A stretch of 64,000 bases of DNA from contig NZ_JAUZQD010000001.1 in NCBI RefSeq assembly GCF_030709675.1, positions 186,001 through 250,000 of the forward strand, read 5' to 3'. This document shows, piece after piece, positions 27,862 through 36,477 of this stretch. A program made the translations under genes and the position numbers. Under the pieces are notes generated by a model. The model was not told where the DNA came from. It saw only the letters and a list, made by a program, of their open reading frames with translations, and made no database searches. Numbering within the stretch: position 1 is the stretch's first letter; each line of letters begins with the position of its first letter. The DNA comes from Symbioplanes lichenis. Lineage in GTDB: Bacteria; Actinomycetota; Actinomycetes; Mycobacteriales; Micromonosporaceae.

Positions 27862-29151
27862 ATGACCCAGGCCCCCGACCGTGAGGCCGTGGTTGTCCCG
27901 CAGGCCGGCAAGACCCCGGGCGAGCTGATGTCGACGGGCGCACGGGTGCGGCTCGTGCTGGTGCTCGGCTTCCTCATCGCCATCGGCCCGCTCACCATCG
28001 ACATGTATCTGCCGGCGCTGCCGACGATCGTGACCGACCTGCAGACGACCGACGCGGCCATCCAGCTCACGCTGACAGGCACGCTGGCCGGCCTCGCGCT
28101 CGGCCAGCTGCTGATGGGCCCGCTCTCCGACGCGGTCGGACGCCGGGGCCCGCTGCTCGCCGGCGTCGCCGTGCACATCCTGGCGTCGGTCCTGTGCGTG
28201 ATCGCGCCCAACCTGGCCGTGCTCGGCTCGCTCCGCGTGCTGCAGGGCCTCGGCGCCGCCTCCGCCGCCGTCATCGCCATGGCGGTCGTACGCGACCTGT
28301 TCACCGGGCTGCCCGCCGCCAAGCTGCTCTCCCGCCTCATGCTGGTCATGGGCGCCGCGCCGATCCTGGCCCCGACGCTCGGCGGCATCGTCCTCAACTG
28401 GACCTCGTGGCGCGGCGTGTTCGTGGTGCTCGCCCTCTTCGGCGTCGCCATCCTCACCGTCACCGCCCTCGGCCTGCCCGAGACGCTCGAACCGGCCCGC
28501 CGGCGCAACGGCGGCGTCGTCGGCACGCTGCGCGACTACGGACGGCTGTTCCAGGACCGCGCGTACATCGGCCTGATCCTGGTCGCCGGGCTCGCCTTCT
28601 CGGCGATGTTCGCGTACGTGTCGGGGTCGTCCTTCGTCTTCCAGCAGGAGTACGGGATGTCGGAGCAGCAGTTCGGCTTCGTCTTCGGCGCCGGGGCGGT
28701 CGGCCTGATCCTGGCCACCCAGGGCAACGTCGTGCTGCTCCGCCGCTGGACGCCGGCCCAGATCCTCGTCACCTCACTGGCCGCGGGCGCCGTGGCCGGC
28801 CTGGTGCTGCTGCTCTTCGCGGCGCTCGACTTCGGCGGCCTCTTCGGCATCCTGGTCCCGCTCTGGCTGGTTCTCGCCGCCACGGGCCTGGCCATGCCGA
28901 ACGCCCCGGCCCTGGCCCTCTCCCGCCACGGCGAGGCGGCCGGCACGGCGGCGGCGCTGCTGGGCGCGGTGCAGTTCGGCGTGGGCGCGCTGTCGGCGCC
29001 GCTGGTCGGTCTGCTCGGCTCGGACGCGGTCGGCATGTCGCTGGTCATCGCCGGGGGCATGGTCGCGGCGAATGTCGTGCTCGCGCTGGTCGTGCGCCCG
29101 TGGACGCTGCCCGTGGAGCGGTCCGAGGGGCCGGTCGTGGTCGCCCACTGA
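27862..29151 (+). CDS. Bcr/CflA-family MFS drug exporter
   Basis: This is a 429-residue, 12-helix MFS protein of the 14-member DHA1 Bcr/CflA group. The N-terminal motif GPLTIDMYLPALPTI with the embedded Asp is characteristic, as are LGQLLMGPLSDAVGRRGPLL (motif A) and the AAPILAPTLGG motif C. Members export chloramphenicol, bicyclomycin and similar compounds by proton antiport. The ATG at 27862 was chosen from the usual N-terminus; its ribosome-binding site is weak and the frame extends 22 codons upstream. It is monocistronic. The drug cannot be predicted. Confidence 0.9.
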   Translation: MTQAPDREAVVVPQAGKTPGELMSTGARVRLVLVLGFLIAIGPLTIDMYLPALPTIVTDLQTTDAAIQLTLTGTLAGLALGQLLMGPLSDAVGRRGPLLAGVAVHILASVLCVIAPNLAVLGSLRVLQGLGAASAAVIAMAVVRDLFTGLPAAKLLSRLMLVMGAAPILAPTLGGIVLNWTSWRGVFVVLALFGVAILTVTALGLPETLEPARRRNGGVVGTLRDYGRLFQDRAYIGLILVAGLAFSAMFAYVSGSSFVFQQEYGMSEQQFGFVFGAGAVGLILATQGNVVLLRRWTPAQILVTSLAAGAVAGLVLLLFAALDFGGLFGILVPLWLVLAATGLAMPNAPALALSRHGEAAGTAAALLGAVQFGVGALSAPLVGLLGSDAVGMSLVIAGGMVAANVVLALVVRPWTLPVERSEGPVVVAH

Positions 29152-29219
29152 CGTGTTCGGTCACGCGTGACGCTTGGCGGTCGCGCGTCCGGCGGCGCGC
29201 TGACGCGTCGGCTTGTTGA

Positions 29220-29254
29220 GCGGGGCCCGCACTCCTGGTGAGTGCGGGCCCCGC
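29220..29254 (+). terminator. Hairpin terminator after the Bcr/CflA gene
   Basis: Perfect 14-bp arms (GCGGGGCCCGCACT and AGTGCGGGCCCCGC) with a 7-nt loop are followed by GGCGTTTCGG, about 70 nt past the stop. About 120 bp without recognisable features follow before the 23-bp repeats. Confidence 0.75.
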
Positions 29255-29374
29255 GGCGTTTCGGTGGCCGCCATCGGCGCGGATTCCGGTTGTCGACAGC
29301 TTCGGTCGCCGGCGGCACGGATTGTCCTTGCCGGCGGCGCGACGTCTGTGCGGCTTCCGAGCGGGCGGCGTGCG

Positions 29375-29459
29375 CTTTCAGTTGCCGACGGCTCGGGCTT
29401 TCAGTTGCCGACGGCTCGGGCTTTCAGTTGCCGACGGCTCGGGCTTTCAGTTGCCGATG
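29375..29459. repeat. Tandem repeat of a 23-bp unit overlapping the aldo-keto reductase 3' end
   Basis: The unit GCTCGGGCTTTCAGTTGCCG+ACG occurs at 29391, 29414 and 29437, with a partial copy from 29375. The last copy contains the final codons and stop (Ile-Gly-Asn-stop) of the reductase gene on the minus strand. The array is thus the gene's tail copied downstream, probably by slippage or unequal recombination. Confidence 0.85.
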
Positions 29460-30442
29460 GCGAGGGTGGACATCATGGCGGTCGGGTAGCGGTCGCCGCG
29501 GGCGGCGCCGGCGGGGACGGCCTCGGCGATGGCGGTCAGGTCGTCGGGGGTGAGGTGGACGTCGAGGGCGGGGAGGGCCTCGGCCAGGCGGGTGCGGGTG
29601 CGGATGCCGGCGAGGGGGACCACGGCCGGGTCCTGGGCGGCCACCCAGGCGATGGCGAGCTGGGCGACGGTGCAGCCCCGGGCCTCGGCGACGCGGCGGA
29701 GGGCGTCGACCAGGGCGAGGTTGTGCTCGATGTTGCCCTCGGCGAAGCGGGGCATGCGGTGCCGGTTGTCGCCGGGCCGGGGCTCGCCCGGGGTGTAGTG
29801 GCCGCCGATCAGGCCACGGCCGAGGACCCCGTACGCCGTCATGCCGATGCCCAGTTCGCGCAGCACCGGCAGCACCTCCGCCTCGACGCCCCGGGACAGG
29901 ACGGAGTACTCGACCTGGAGGTCGGCGACGGGGTGGACGGCGTGGGCCCGGCGGATCGTGTCGGCGCCCACCTCGGAGAGGCCCAGGTGCCGGACGTACC
30001 CGGCGTCGATCAGCTCCTTGATGGCGCCGACGGTGTCCTCGATCGGGACGGCCGGGTCGAGGCGGGCCGGGCGGTAGATGTCGATGTGGTCGACGCCCAG
30101 CCGGTTGAGCGAGTAGAGCAGGAAGTTCTTCAGCGCCACGGGCCGGTTGTCCTGGCCGCCGGGCAAGCCACCCGGGCTCATCAGGGCGCCGAACTTGACG
30201 CTCAGCAGGTAGCTGTCGCGCGGCCGGTCGCGCAGGGCCTCGCCGAGCAGCATCTCGTTGTGCCCCGAGGCGTAGAAGTCGCCGGTGTCGATCAGGGTCA
30301 CGCCGGCGTCGAGGGCGGCGTGCACGGTCGCGATGCTCTCGGCGCGGTCGCTGGGTCCGTAGACGCCGTTCGACATGCCCATCGCGCCCAGGCCGAGGGC
30401 GGAGACGGTCGGGCCGGTGGTGCCCAGGGTTCGGGTCTGCAT
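29447..30442 (-). CDS. Aldo-keto reductase
   Basis: This is a 331-residue NADPH-dependent aldo-keto reductase of the YajO/Tas-like group. The barrel shows LGLGAMGMSNGVYG, the catalytic Asp-Tyr pair in IDTGDFYASGHNE, Lys in LLSVKFG, and His in LGVDHIDIYRPAR. C-terminal cofactor residues lie in VPLAGIRTRTRL. It reduces aldehydes or ketones in the cytoplasm; the substrate is unknown. The start is ATG at 30442 or the adjacent one at 30445; GGAG lies just upstream. It is divergent from the XRE regulator gene, with two similar dyad sites between them, so control by that regulator is likely. Confidence 0.92.
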   Translation of the reverse strand: MQTRTLGTTGPTVSALGLGAMGMSNGVYGPSDRAESIATVHAALDAGVTLIDTGDFYASGHNEMLLGEALRDRPRDSYLLSVKFGALMSPGGLPGGQDNRPVALKNFLLYSLNRLGVDHIDIYRPARLDPAVPIEDTVGAIKELIDAGYVRHLGLSEVGADTIRRAHAVHPVADLQVEYSVLSRGVEAEVLPVLRELGIGMTAYGVLGRGLIGGHYTPGEPRPGDNRHRMPRFAEGNIEHNLALVDALRRVAEARGCTVAQLAIAWVAAQDPAVVPLAGIRTRTRLAEALPALDVHLTPDDLTAIAEAVPAGAARGDRYPTAMMSTLAIGN

Positions 30443-30520
30443 CATGGTCTCCTCGAAGGTTCGGTGCCGGTGACCACGGTGCGCCCGATTTCCCGGATAC
30501 GGGAGCGGAGCGCTCATCGT

Positions 30521-30540
30521 GGGAGCGGCTCTCCCTGTCT
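30521..30540. promoter_or_regulatory. Candidate XRE operator, copy 1
   Basis: GGGAGCGGCTCTCCCTGTCT is repeated exactly at 30635-30654. It contains GGGAG-N5-CTCCC inverted arms. It lies 78 bp upstream of the aldo-keto reductase start. Confidence 0.5.
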
Positions 30541-30630
30541 GGGCGGCGGGCGGGCGGCGGGCAGCGGACGGCGGGCGGACACCGGCGGCGGGCGGACGGC
30601 GGGCGGCGGGCGGCGCGCGGCGGCGGGTGA
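30541..30630. repeat. Low-complexity GGCGGGC/GGCGGAC patch
   Basis: About 90 bp composed almost only of GGCGGGC, GGCGGAC and related G/C words separate the two operator copies. A similar patch occurs at 38945-39228. The sequence is prone to length change. Confidence 0.6.
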
Positions 30631-30653
30631 GACAGGGAGCGGCTCTCCCTGTC
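30631..30653. promoter_or_regulatory. Candidate XRE operator, copy 2 (perfect 9-bp arms)
   Basis: GACAGGGAG and CTCCCTGTC are perfect 9-bp inverted arms around CGGCT, 32 bp upstream of the regulator start. The strong symmetry and the exact 20-bp copy nearer the reductase gene suggest binding by the adjacent XRE protein to control both divergent genes. Confidence 0.6.
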
Positions 30654-30684
30654 TCGGGGGCGGGCGGCGAGCGACGATGGGTTC

Positions 30685-31536
30685 ATGCAGCGTGAACAGC
30701 TCGCGGATTTCCTGCGGCGGCGGCGGGAGGTGATCCGGCCGGCCGAGGTCGGGATCACGGACGGGCCGCGACGACGGACGGCGGGGTTGCGGCGGGAAGA
30801 GGTCGCCATGCTCGCCGGGATGTCGGTGGACTATGTCGTGCGGCTCGAGCAGGGGCGCAGCAGTCAGCCCTCGATCCAGCTGCTCGGCGCGCTGGCCCGG
30901 GCGCTGCGGCTCTCCGACGACGAGCGGGATCACCTGTTTCATCTGGCCGGGCATCAGCCGCCGCCCGCCGAGGGGACGGCCCGGCTGGCCCGGGCGGGGC
31001 TGCTGCGCATGCTGGATCTGGTCGGCGACAATCCGGCGATGGTGCTCACCGAGCTCGGCGAGGTGCTGGCCCAGAACAGGATGAGCGTGCTGCTCGGGGG
31101 ACGGCTCACCGGCTTCACCGGGGTTCGGCGCCATGTGATCTACCGGTGGTTCACCGAGCCGGAGGTCGGCGCCGTGCACCGGGCGGAGGAGCGGGAGCAC
31201 CACGCCCGGTCACTGGTCGCCGACTTGCGGGCGGTCGCGGGGCGGCGGGCCGGGGACCCCGAGGTCACGGGGCTGGTCGAGCGGCTGCTGGCGGTGAGTG
31301 CGGAGTTCCGGGAGCTGTGGGCCGGGCACGAGGTGCAGGTGCGGCGGTCGGACCGGAAGACCTTCATGCATCCGCGGGTCGGGCCGGTGCTGATGGACTG
31401 CGAGACGCTGGTCACGCCGGACCTGCGGCAGCAGCTGCTGGTGCTCACCCCGGCCGACGGGGAGGCGCGGGAGCGGCTGGAGCTGCTGCGCGTGCTCGGC
31501 GTCGAGGAGTTCCCGGTGAGCGACACCGCGCACTAG
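30685..31536 (+). CDS. XRE-family regulator with MmyB-like ligand-binding domain
   Basis: This is a 283-residue transcription factor. The N-terminal helix-turn-helix (about 8-80) shows TAGLRREEVAMLAGMSVDYV and RLEQGRSSQPS, the style of the Streptomyces/actinobacterial XRE-MmyB group. The C-terminal 180 residues match the MmyB-like ligand-binding domain (NPAMVLTELGEVLAQN, FRELWAGHEVQVRRSDRKTF). Members often sit divergent to an oxidoreductase and repress it until a ligand, possibly a fatty acid, binds. The neighbouring aldo-keto reductase and the dyad sites fit that arrangement. The gene ends 7 bp from the convergent PrsW gene. Confidence 0.93.
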   Translation: MQREQLADFLRRRREVIRPAEVGITDGPRRRTAGLRREEVAMLAGMSVDYVVRLEQGRSSQPSIQLLGALARALRLSDDERDHLFHLAGHQPPPAEGTARLARAGLLRMLDLVGDNPAMVLTELGEVLAQNRMSVLLGGRLTGFTGVRRHVIYRWFTEPEVGAVHRAEEREHHARSLVADLRAVAGRRAGDPEVTGLVERLLAVSAEFRELWAGHEVQVRRSDRKTFMHPRVGPVLMDCETLVTPDLRQQLLVLTPADGEARERLELLRVLGVEEFPVSDTAH

Positions 31537-31543
31537 AAAGGTC

Positions 31544-32347
31544 TCAGACGACCAGCTCGCGCGGCGCCCACTGGGTGTGCTCGGCGAAGGCGCGGTAGCG
31601 GTGCAGCGCCACGAACAGCCACCCCAGGCTGATGATCGCCAGGATGATGAACGGGATCGTGCCGCCGAAGGTGTCCCAGGCGGTGTGCAGGGCGACCGCG
31701 CCGACGAAGGTGCCCGCGAAGGCCAGCGCCTTCTTGCCGGTCGGGGTCGCGATGAGCGCCCAGAGCGCGCCGCACGTGAGGCCGGTCCACGCCGTGTGGC
31801 CGGCGGGGGCGGTGAGGCCGCGGACGAAGAGGGTCTCCTGGACCGCGCCGATGCTGCCCTGCGAGCTGAGCAGCGCGGTGAAGCCGTAGCCCATGGTCTC
31901 CAGCGCCGCGAAGCCCATGCCGGACGCGACGCCGATGACCAGGCCGTCGGAGGGCAGACGGCGGCCGTGCCGGGCGAGCAGCACGAAGAGCAGGACCACC
32001 GGGACGATCATCTTGGCCGCCTCCTCGATGATCGCCACGAAGAGCATGGGCAGGGCGCCGAGGCCGCGCAGCGCGTCGTACTCCAGCGTGCCGGCGACGA
32101 CCACGCCGATGACGCCGCCGAAGAAGGCCGCCGTGACCAGGGCGGACGCGGGGACCTGCCAGTGGCCGGTGCGGGCCTGGGCGAACGTCAGGAACGCCAG
32201 GGGTACGACCGTCGCGCCGAGCAGGAGCAGCACCGGGACGAAGTTGGGGTTCTGCGTGTGGACCAGGGTGCGCAGCACGACGACGTACAGCACCAGGCCG
32301 ACCACGAGGACGCCGAGCCACGCCCAGCGGCGGGAGAGATCACGCAT
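31544..32347 (-). CDS. PrsW-family intramembrane metalloprotease
   Basis: This is a 267-residue polytopic membrane protein of the CPBP/PrsW superfamily. The active-site motifs are visible: Glu-Glu in FVAIIEEAAKM, then ALETMGYGF, TAPAGHTAWTG and VALHTAWDTFGG, where the His and Glu residues would hold zinc. PrsW proteases cut membrane-anchored proteins, for instance anti-sigma factors, during stress; the substrate here is not known. The start follows the TPR gene by 39 bp on the same strand, so the two may be co-transcribed. Confidence 0.92.
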   Translation of the reverse strand: MRDLSRRWAWLGVLVVGLVLYVVVLRTLVHTQNPNFVPVLLLLGATVVPLAFLTFAQARTGHWQVPASALVTAAFFGGVIGVVVAGTLEYDALRGLGALPMLFVAIIEEAAKMIVPVVLLFVLLARHGRRLPSDGLVIGVASGMGFAALETMGYGFTALLSSQGSIGAVQETLFVRGLTAPAGHTAWTGLTCGALWALIATPTGKKALAFAGTFVGAVALHTAWDTFGGTIPFIILAIISLGWLFVALHRYRAFAEHTQWAPRELVV

Positions 32348-32386
32348 GGCCGGAATCCTTCCGCACCCGGGCGCGGGGCGCCAGCG

Positions 32387-33334
32387 TCAGCGGTTCGTCC
32401 GCCCGCGTACGAGCTGCTGGGCCCGCTCGACGAGCGCGGGCGAGCCGCATTTCTGGGCAAGCTCGAGCCCGTCGCGTAGGATGCGCCGCGCCTGGGGTCG
32501 CCGGCGGGCCGCGTTCAGCAGCGCCCCGAGGTCGACCAGGGCCGTCGCCAGCTCGAAGCGGCGCGGGGTGCCGTGCAGGACGCGTACGGCCTCCTCGGCC
32601 GCCGCCGTCCCCCCGGTGACCCGGCCCTGCACCCGCAGCGCGCGGCCCAGCGCCGAGGCCAGCCCGTGCCGCCGGGTCAGCGCGATCTCCTCGCCGAGCA
32701 GCCGCTCGGCCGCCTCCCCCGCGCCGAGCTGGGCCAGCACCTCCGCCGCGGCCGAGCGCCACGGCAGCACGGCCGGATGGTCGGAGCCGCGCACGGCCAG
32801 CCGCTCGCCGCAGCGGTAGAGGTCGGCCAGCGCCTCGCCGGGCCGGCCGGCCTCGAGGTGCAGCCGGCCGCGGACGTAGCGCAGGAGCAGATATTCGGGT
32901 TCGTCGGGCAGCTCCGCGTCGCTCATCAGCTGCTCGGCCCGCTCGATCTCGCCCCGGTCGAGGTGCACGGCGACCCGCCGCGAGGTCAGCAGCGCCGCGG
33001 CACCGGGCGGCAACGGGGGCAGCGCGGCGGCGGCCTCCGCGTCCCGGAGGGCGGCGGGCAGCTCCCCCAGCCGCCGCGCCACCGAGGAACGCTGGGAATA
33101 GACAGTGGCCAGGCCGGCCTGGTCGCCCTCGCGCGCGGCCACGTCGCGGGCCAGCGTGCAGCCCGCGTACGCGGCAGCCAGGTCATCGGCGTCCGCCAGC
33201 CGCCGCAGCGCACGCAGATAGCGTGGCAGCTCACCGGCGTTCCTCGGGGGGTCGAGGGGCACCGGACGGGCGGAGCGAACGGTGATGTCCCGGCTGCGGT
33301 CCGCCAACCTCAGCCGTTCGTCACGGACGGTCAT
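32387..33334 (-). CDS. TPR-like helical repeat protein resembling the middle of LuxR/MalT regulators
   Basis: This is a 315-residue protein of Ala/Leu/Arg-rich helical pairs, typical of tetratricopeptide repeats (YVRGRLHLEAGRPGEALADL, ATALVDLGALLNAARRRPQA). The last repeats (RRILRDGLELAQKCGSPALV) match the segment that precedes the LuxR helix-turn-helix in large MalT-type regulators, but the protein stops right there. No DNA-binding domain and no AAA ATPase domain is present. It could be a protein-interaction scaffold or a truncated relic. The ATG at 33334 has GAGG 6 nt upstream. It probably forms an operon with PrsW. Confidence 0.75.
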   Translation of the reverse strand: MTVRDERLRLADRSRDITVRSARPVPLDPPRNAGELPRYLRALRRLADADDLAAAYAGCTLARDVAAREGDQAGLATVYSQRSSVARRLGELPAALRDAEAAAALPPLPPGAAALLTSRRVAVHLDRGEIERAEQLMSDAELPDEPEYLLLRYVRGRLHLEAGRPGEALADLYRCGERLAVRGSDHPAVLPWRSAAAEVLAQLGAGEAAERLLGEEIALTRRHGLASALGRALRVQGRVTGGTAAAEEAVRVLHGTPRRFELATALVDLGALLNAARRRPQARRILRDGLELAQKCGSPALVERAQQLVRGRTNR

Positions 33335-33515
33335 GCAGCCTCTGTACCCTCCCCGGCACGTCGAGCCACTCAAGTGTCCAGGCTTTCCCAGATTCTCCGC
33401 CGGCACAACGCTTGTTCGCTTTCTGCGGAGGGGAGCTGCGGCACAGACAGCTTTCAGCGGCCTCACAACTTGATCGCGCATAGTGGGGTGACTCGATTAC
33501 TCCACGGAGGTTGTG

Positions 33516-33791
33516 ATGGGTCCCCTGCTGTTCCTGGTGGACACGTTGTTGCTGCTGGTGCAGGTGTTGCTCATCGTGCGCGCGGTGCTCGACTGGTCGG
33601 TCGTCCTGGCCGGACCGAGCATGCCGGGGTCGTTCCGGTCCCGGGCGACACGCGCGGTCCACTCGGTCACCGAGCCGATCCTCGCCCCCGTGCGCCGGGT
33701 GATCCCGCCGTTGCGGGCCGGCGGGGTGAGCATCGATGTGGCGTTCCTCCTCGTGTTCCTGGCGATCGTGCTGATCCGCTCATTCATCTGA
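33516..33791 (+). CDS. YggT-family membrane protein
   Basis: This 91-residue protein has two membrane helices flanking a cytoplasmic or external loop with the YggT pattern (RAVLDWSVVL, VTEPILAPVRRVIPPL, ISIDVAFLLVFLAIVLI, here with GVSID). YggT proteins are linked to cell division and osmotic stress; in most actinobacteria the gene lies in the division cluster beside sepF, while here it stands alone. CGGAGG precedes ATG at 33516; GTG at 33513 is an alternative. It is divergent from the TPR gene. Confidence 0.9.
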   Translation: MGPLLFLVDTLLLLVQVLLIVRAVLDWSVVLAGPSMPGSFRSRATRAVHSVTEPILAPVRRVIPPLRAGGVSIDVAFLLVFLAIVLIRSFI

Positions 33792-33844
33792 TCCGGTGGA
33801 TCTCCCTCTGGCCGGGACAACGGAGGGTGACTAAGATCAGCCGG

Positions 33845-34651
33845 GTGACCAGCAGCGGATCCGCGGACCGGTTCGACACGACCGTCGCCCATCCCGCCCG
33901 GCGCTACAACTACTGGCTCGGCGGCAAGGACAACTTCGCCGCCGACCGGGCGTCGGGCGACGCGATCGAGGCCGCGATGCCGAGCATCCGCCTGATGGCC
34001 GTGGAGAACAGGATGTTCCTCGGCCGGTCGGTCGAGTTCCTGGCCCGGCAGGGCGTCCGGCAGTTCCTCGACATAGGCACGGGCATCCCGGCCCCGGGCA
34101 ACACGCACGAGGTGGCCCAGGCGATCCAGCCCGCCACCCGCACGGTCTATGTGGACAACGACCCGATCGTGCTCACCCACGCCCGCGCGCTGATCAAGAG
34201 CGGGCCGGAGGGCGCGGTCACCTATCTGGACGCCGACCTGCGCGAGCCGGACAAGATCCTGGCCCACCCCGACCTCGCGGCCACGCTGGACTTCGGCGAG
34301 CCGGTCGCCCTGCTGCTCGTCGCGGTCCTGCACTTCATCCGGGACGACGAGGACCCGCAGGGCATCGTCGACACGCTCGTGGGCGCCCTGCCGGCCGGGA
34401 GCTATGTGGTCGCCTCCCACGCGACCTGGGAGTTCCAGTCGCCCGAGGCGATCGAGCAGCTGACCGCCAGCAACCGGGACGGCCGGTTCGTCCCGCGCAC
34501 CGGCGAGCGGCTGCGGGAGCTGCTGCACGGGCTCGAGTTCGTCGACCCGGGTCTCGTGTCGGTCTCGGAGTGGCGGGCGGGGTCGGAGAGCCAGCCCCGC
34601 CCGGCCGTCGAAGACGTCTCCTGCAACGGTGTGGTCGCCCGCAAGCACTAA
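33845..34651 (+). CDS. SAM-dependent methyltransferase (DUF574 / Methyltransf_19 type)
   Basis: This is a 268-residue cytoplasmic methyltransferase. The family signature is clear: HPARRYNYWLGGKDNFAADR at the N-terminus, VRQFLDIGTGIPAPGNTHEV for SAM binding, VYVDNDPIVLTHARALI, and VALLLVAVLHFI. This family is greatly expanded in Streptomyces and Actinoplanes; substrates are unknown. The GTG at 33845 gives the common N-terminus, but an in-frame GTG at 33827 directly after GGAGG is an alternative. The stop overlaps the stop of the convergent permease gene by three or four bases. Confidence 0.9.
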   Translation: MTSSGSADRFDTTVAHPARRYNYWLGGKDNFAADRASGDAIEAAMPSIRLMAVENRMFLGRSVEFLARQGVRQFLDIGTGIPAPGNTHEVAQAIQPATRTVYVDNDPIVLTHARALIKSGPEGAVTYLDADLREPDKILAHPDLAATLDFGEPVALLLVAVLHFIRDDEDPQGIVDTLVGALPAGSYVVASHATWEFQSPEAIEQLTASNRDGRFVPRTGERLRELLHGLEFVDPGLVSVSEWRAGSESQPRPAVEDVSCNGVVARKH

Positions 34652-36477
34652 CCGTTGCGGGCCGCCTCGGGTCCGGTGACCCGGCGGAGCAGCGGCAGCG
34701 TGCCGGCGATGACGGCCAGCGCGGCGAGAACTCCGAGCACCACCACGACCACATAGGTCACACCCGGGAAGCGCAGTGACTCCCCCAGCTGCGCCCGGGC
34801 GAAGAGATGGGCGCTGAGCAGACCCATCGCCACCGCGACCGTCGCCGCCACCAGCAGCGGTGCCGCGCTCTCCAGGGCGACCACGCGGCGGAGCATGCCC
34901 AGCGGCGCGCCGGTCAGGCGGAGCATGCTGAACGGGCGGCGGCGCTCGACCAGGCCACCGGTGGCGGCGACGGCGAGGCTCAGGCCGGCGATCACCAGGC
35001 TGGTCACGGTGACCACGTCGGCGAGGCGCTGCCACGCGGACCAGAGCGCGTCCTGCGCCTTCGCCCAGTCCGCCCCGGTGAGCGCGCCCCACTTGGCCGG
35101 GTAGGCGGTGCCGAGGAGGGTGCGAGCGCGTTCGACCTGGGCGGTCGAGCCGTCGGTGCGGACGATGATCGACTCGGCGGGCAGGGTCGCCAGCCGGGCC
35201 GGGTCGAGATCCGCGGCAGGCCAGGTCTTTGCTTGGTAGTCCGCCGGGACGCCGGTCGGATCGACGAACACCCAGGCGGTACGCGCCCCCGGGGCGCACG
35301 GGAGCGTGTCCGGCGCGCGGGCCAGGTCGGCGCAGGAGGCGAGCACGTCGGGAGCGAACATCCCGTCGGGCGCGCCGGCCAGGCCCTCGGGGGCGGTGCG
35401 GGTGACCAGGGCTCCAGTCAGCCCCGGCGGCGTCACCGGGCCGGTCGGCCGGGTCGCCTCGTCGCGGAAGGGATAGAAGAGGGTCGAGGCCTCCCCGGTG
35501 CCGGCCGACGACTGGTCCGCCGCGTTGGTCGCGATGGCACCGGCGGCGACAGTGGTGACGAAGAGCGCCAGCACCATGCCGCTGACCGCCCGGAAGCCGG
35601 CCCCCGGGTCGTCGGCGAGGCGGCGCGCCGCGATCAGGGCGGCGGGACGGCGGGCCCGGCGGGCGAGCAGCCGGGCGGCGGTCATGGTCAGCCACGGGCC
35701 GGCGACCACGAGGCCGATCATCACGACGAGGATGCCGGACAGATAGGCGAGGACCTGCGCGTCGGTGCCGTGCGGGCGGCGGCCGACGAAAGAGGCGAGC
35801 TCGGCCGGCCCGAGGCCGAGCGGCACCAGGCGCCACGCGCGCGGCGGACGCCGGCGGGCCTGACGGCTCACCCCGAGCGGCGAGATCTGAACGCGCCGCA
35901 GAGCGAAGCGGGCGGCAAGAGCCGAAGCCACGGGTACGCCCACCGCGACCACGAGACAACCGGGGAGCCCGGGTGCGAGGTCCGCCGGGTACATCGCCTC
36001 GCCGGTCAGCGGGATCGACGCGACCGGCCCCCGGAGCGCGTAGAACAGTCCGATGCCCAGAAGCGTCCCGGCCAGGGCGGACACACTCGACTCCACGGCG
36101 GACACGATCGCCACTTGTCTCGGTGTGGCTCCGGCCAGGCGCATGGCCGCGTACCTCTGCTCGCGGCGCGTGGCGGCGAGGCGCGTGGCCGACCCGATCA
36201 GGATGAGCAGCGGGAAGATCAGTGCGACCGCGACCACGCCCAGGATGATTCGCATCGCCGAGGGCGGCACCCCGGCCCAGCAGTCGTGCCAGCAGCCCTC
36301 CTCCGGCACGGCGTTGACCCAGCCGTACCGGTCGGCCTGCTTCTGCACGCCCGTCATCGCGGCGACCGCGGCGAGGAGCATCGCGACGCCGAGCGCGACG
36401 GCGACGGCGATGATGCCCAGCCGCACGGCCGACTCCCGCCCGCCGGCGACGGTCAGCCGCAACCCGAAGCGGATCAC
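34648..36477 (-). CDS. FtsX-like ABC transporter permease
   Basis: This is a 609-residue membrane protein of the MacB/FtsX type. About ten helices are arranged as two FtsX bundles (LIFPLLILIGSATRLAATRREQRYAAMRLAGATPRQV; the second half ends LVERRRPFSMLRLTGAPLG), with a large extracellular domain at about 340-490 containing two Cys near CADLARAPDTLPCAPG. It partners the ATPase gene, whose stop overlaps its GTG start (GTGA). Such PadR-controlled pairs export peptides, antibiotics or lipoproteins; the substrate here is unknown. Confidence 0.9.
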   Translation of the reverse strand: MIRFGLRLTVAGGRESAVRLGIIAVAVALGVAMLLAAVAAMTGVQKQADRYGWVNAVPEEGCWHDCWAGVPPSAMRIILGVVAVALIFPLLILIGSATRLAATRREQRYAAMRLAGATPRQVAIVSAVESSVSALAGTLLGIGLFYALRGPVASIPLTGEAMYPADLAPGLPGCLVVAVGVPVASALAARFALRRVQISPLGVSRQARRRPPRAWRLVPLGLGPAELASFVGRRPHGTDAQVLAYLSGILVVMIGLVVAGPWLTMTAARLLARRARRPAALIAARRLADDPGAGFRAVSGMVLALFVTTVAAGAIATNAADQSSAGTGEASTLFYPFRDEATRPTGPVTPPGLTGALVTRTAPEGLAGAPDGMFAPDVLASCADLARAPDTLPCAPGARTAWVFVDPTGVPADYQAKTWPAADLDPARLATLPAESIIVRTDGSTAQVERARTLLGTAYPAKWGALTGADWAKAQDALWSAWQRLADVVTVTSLVIAGLSLAVAATGGLVERRRPFSMLRLTGAPLGMLRRVVALESAAPLLVAATVAVAMGLLSAHLFARAQLGESLRFPGVTYVVVVVLGVLAALAVIAGTLPLLRRVTGPEAARNG

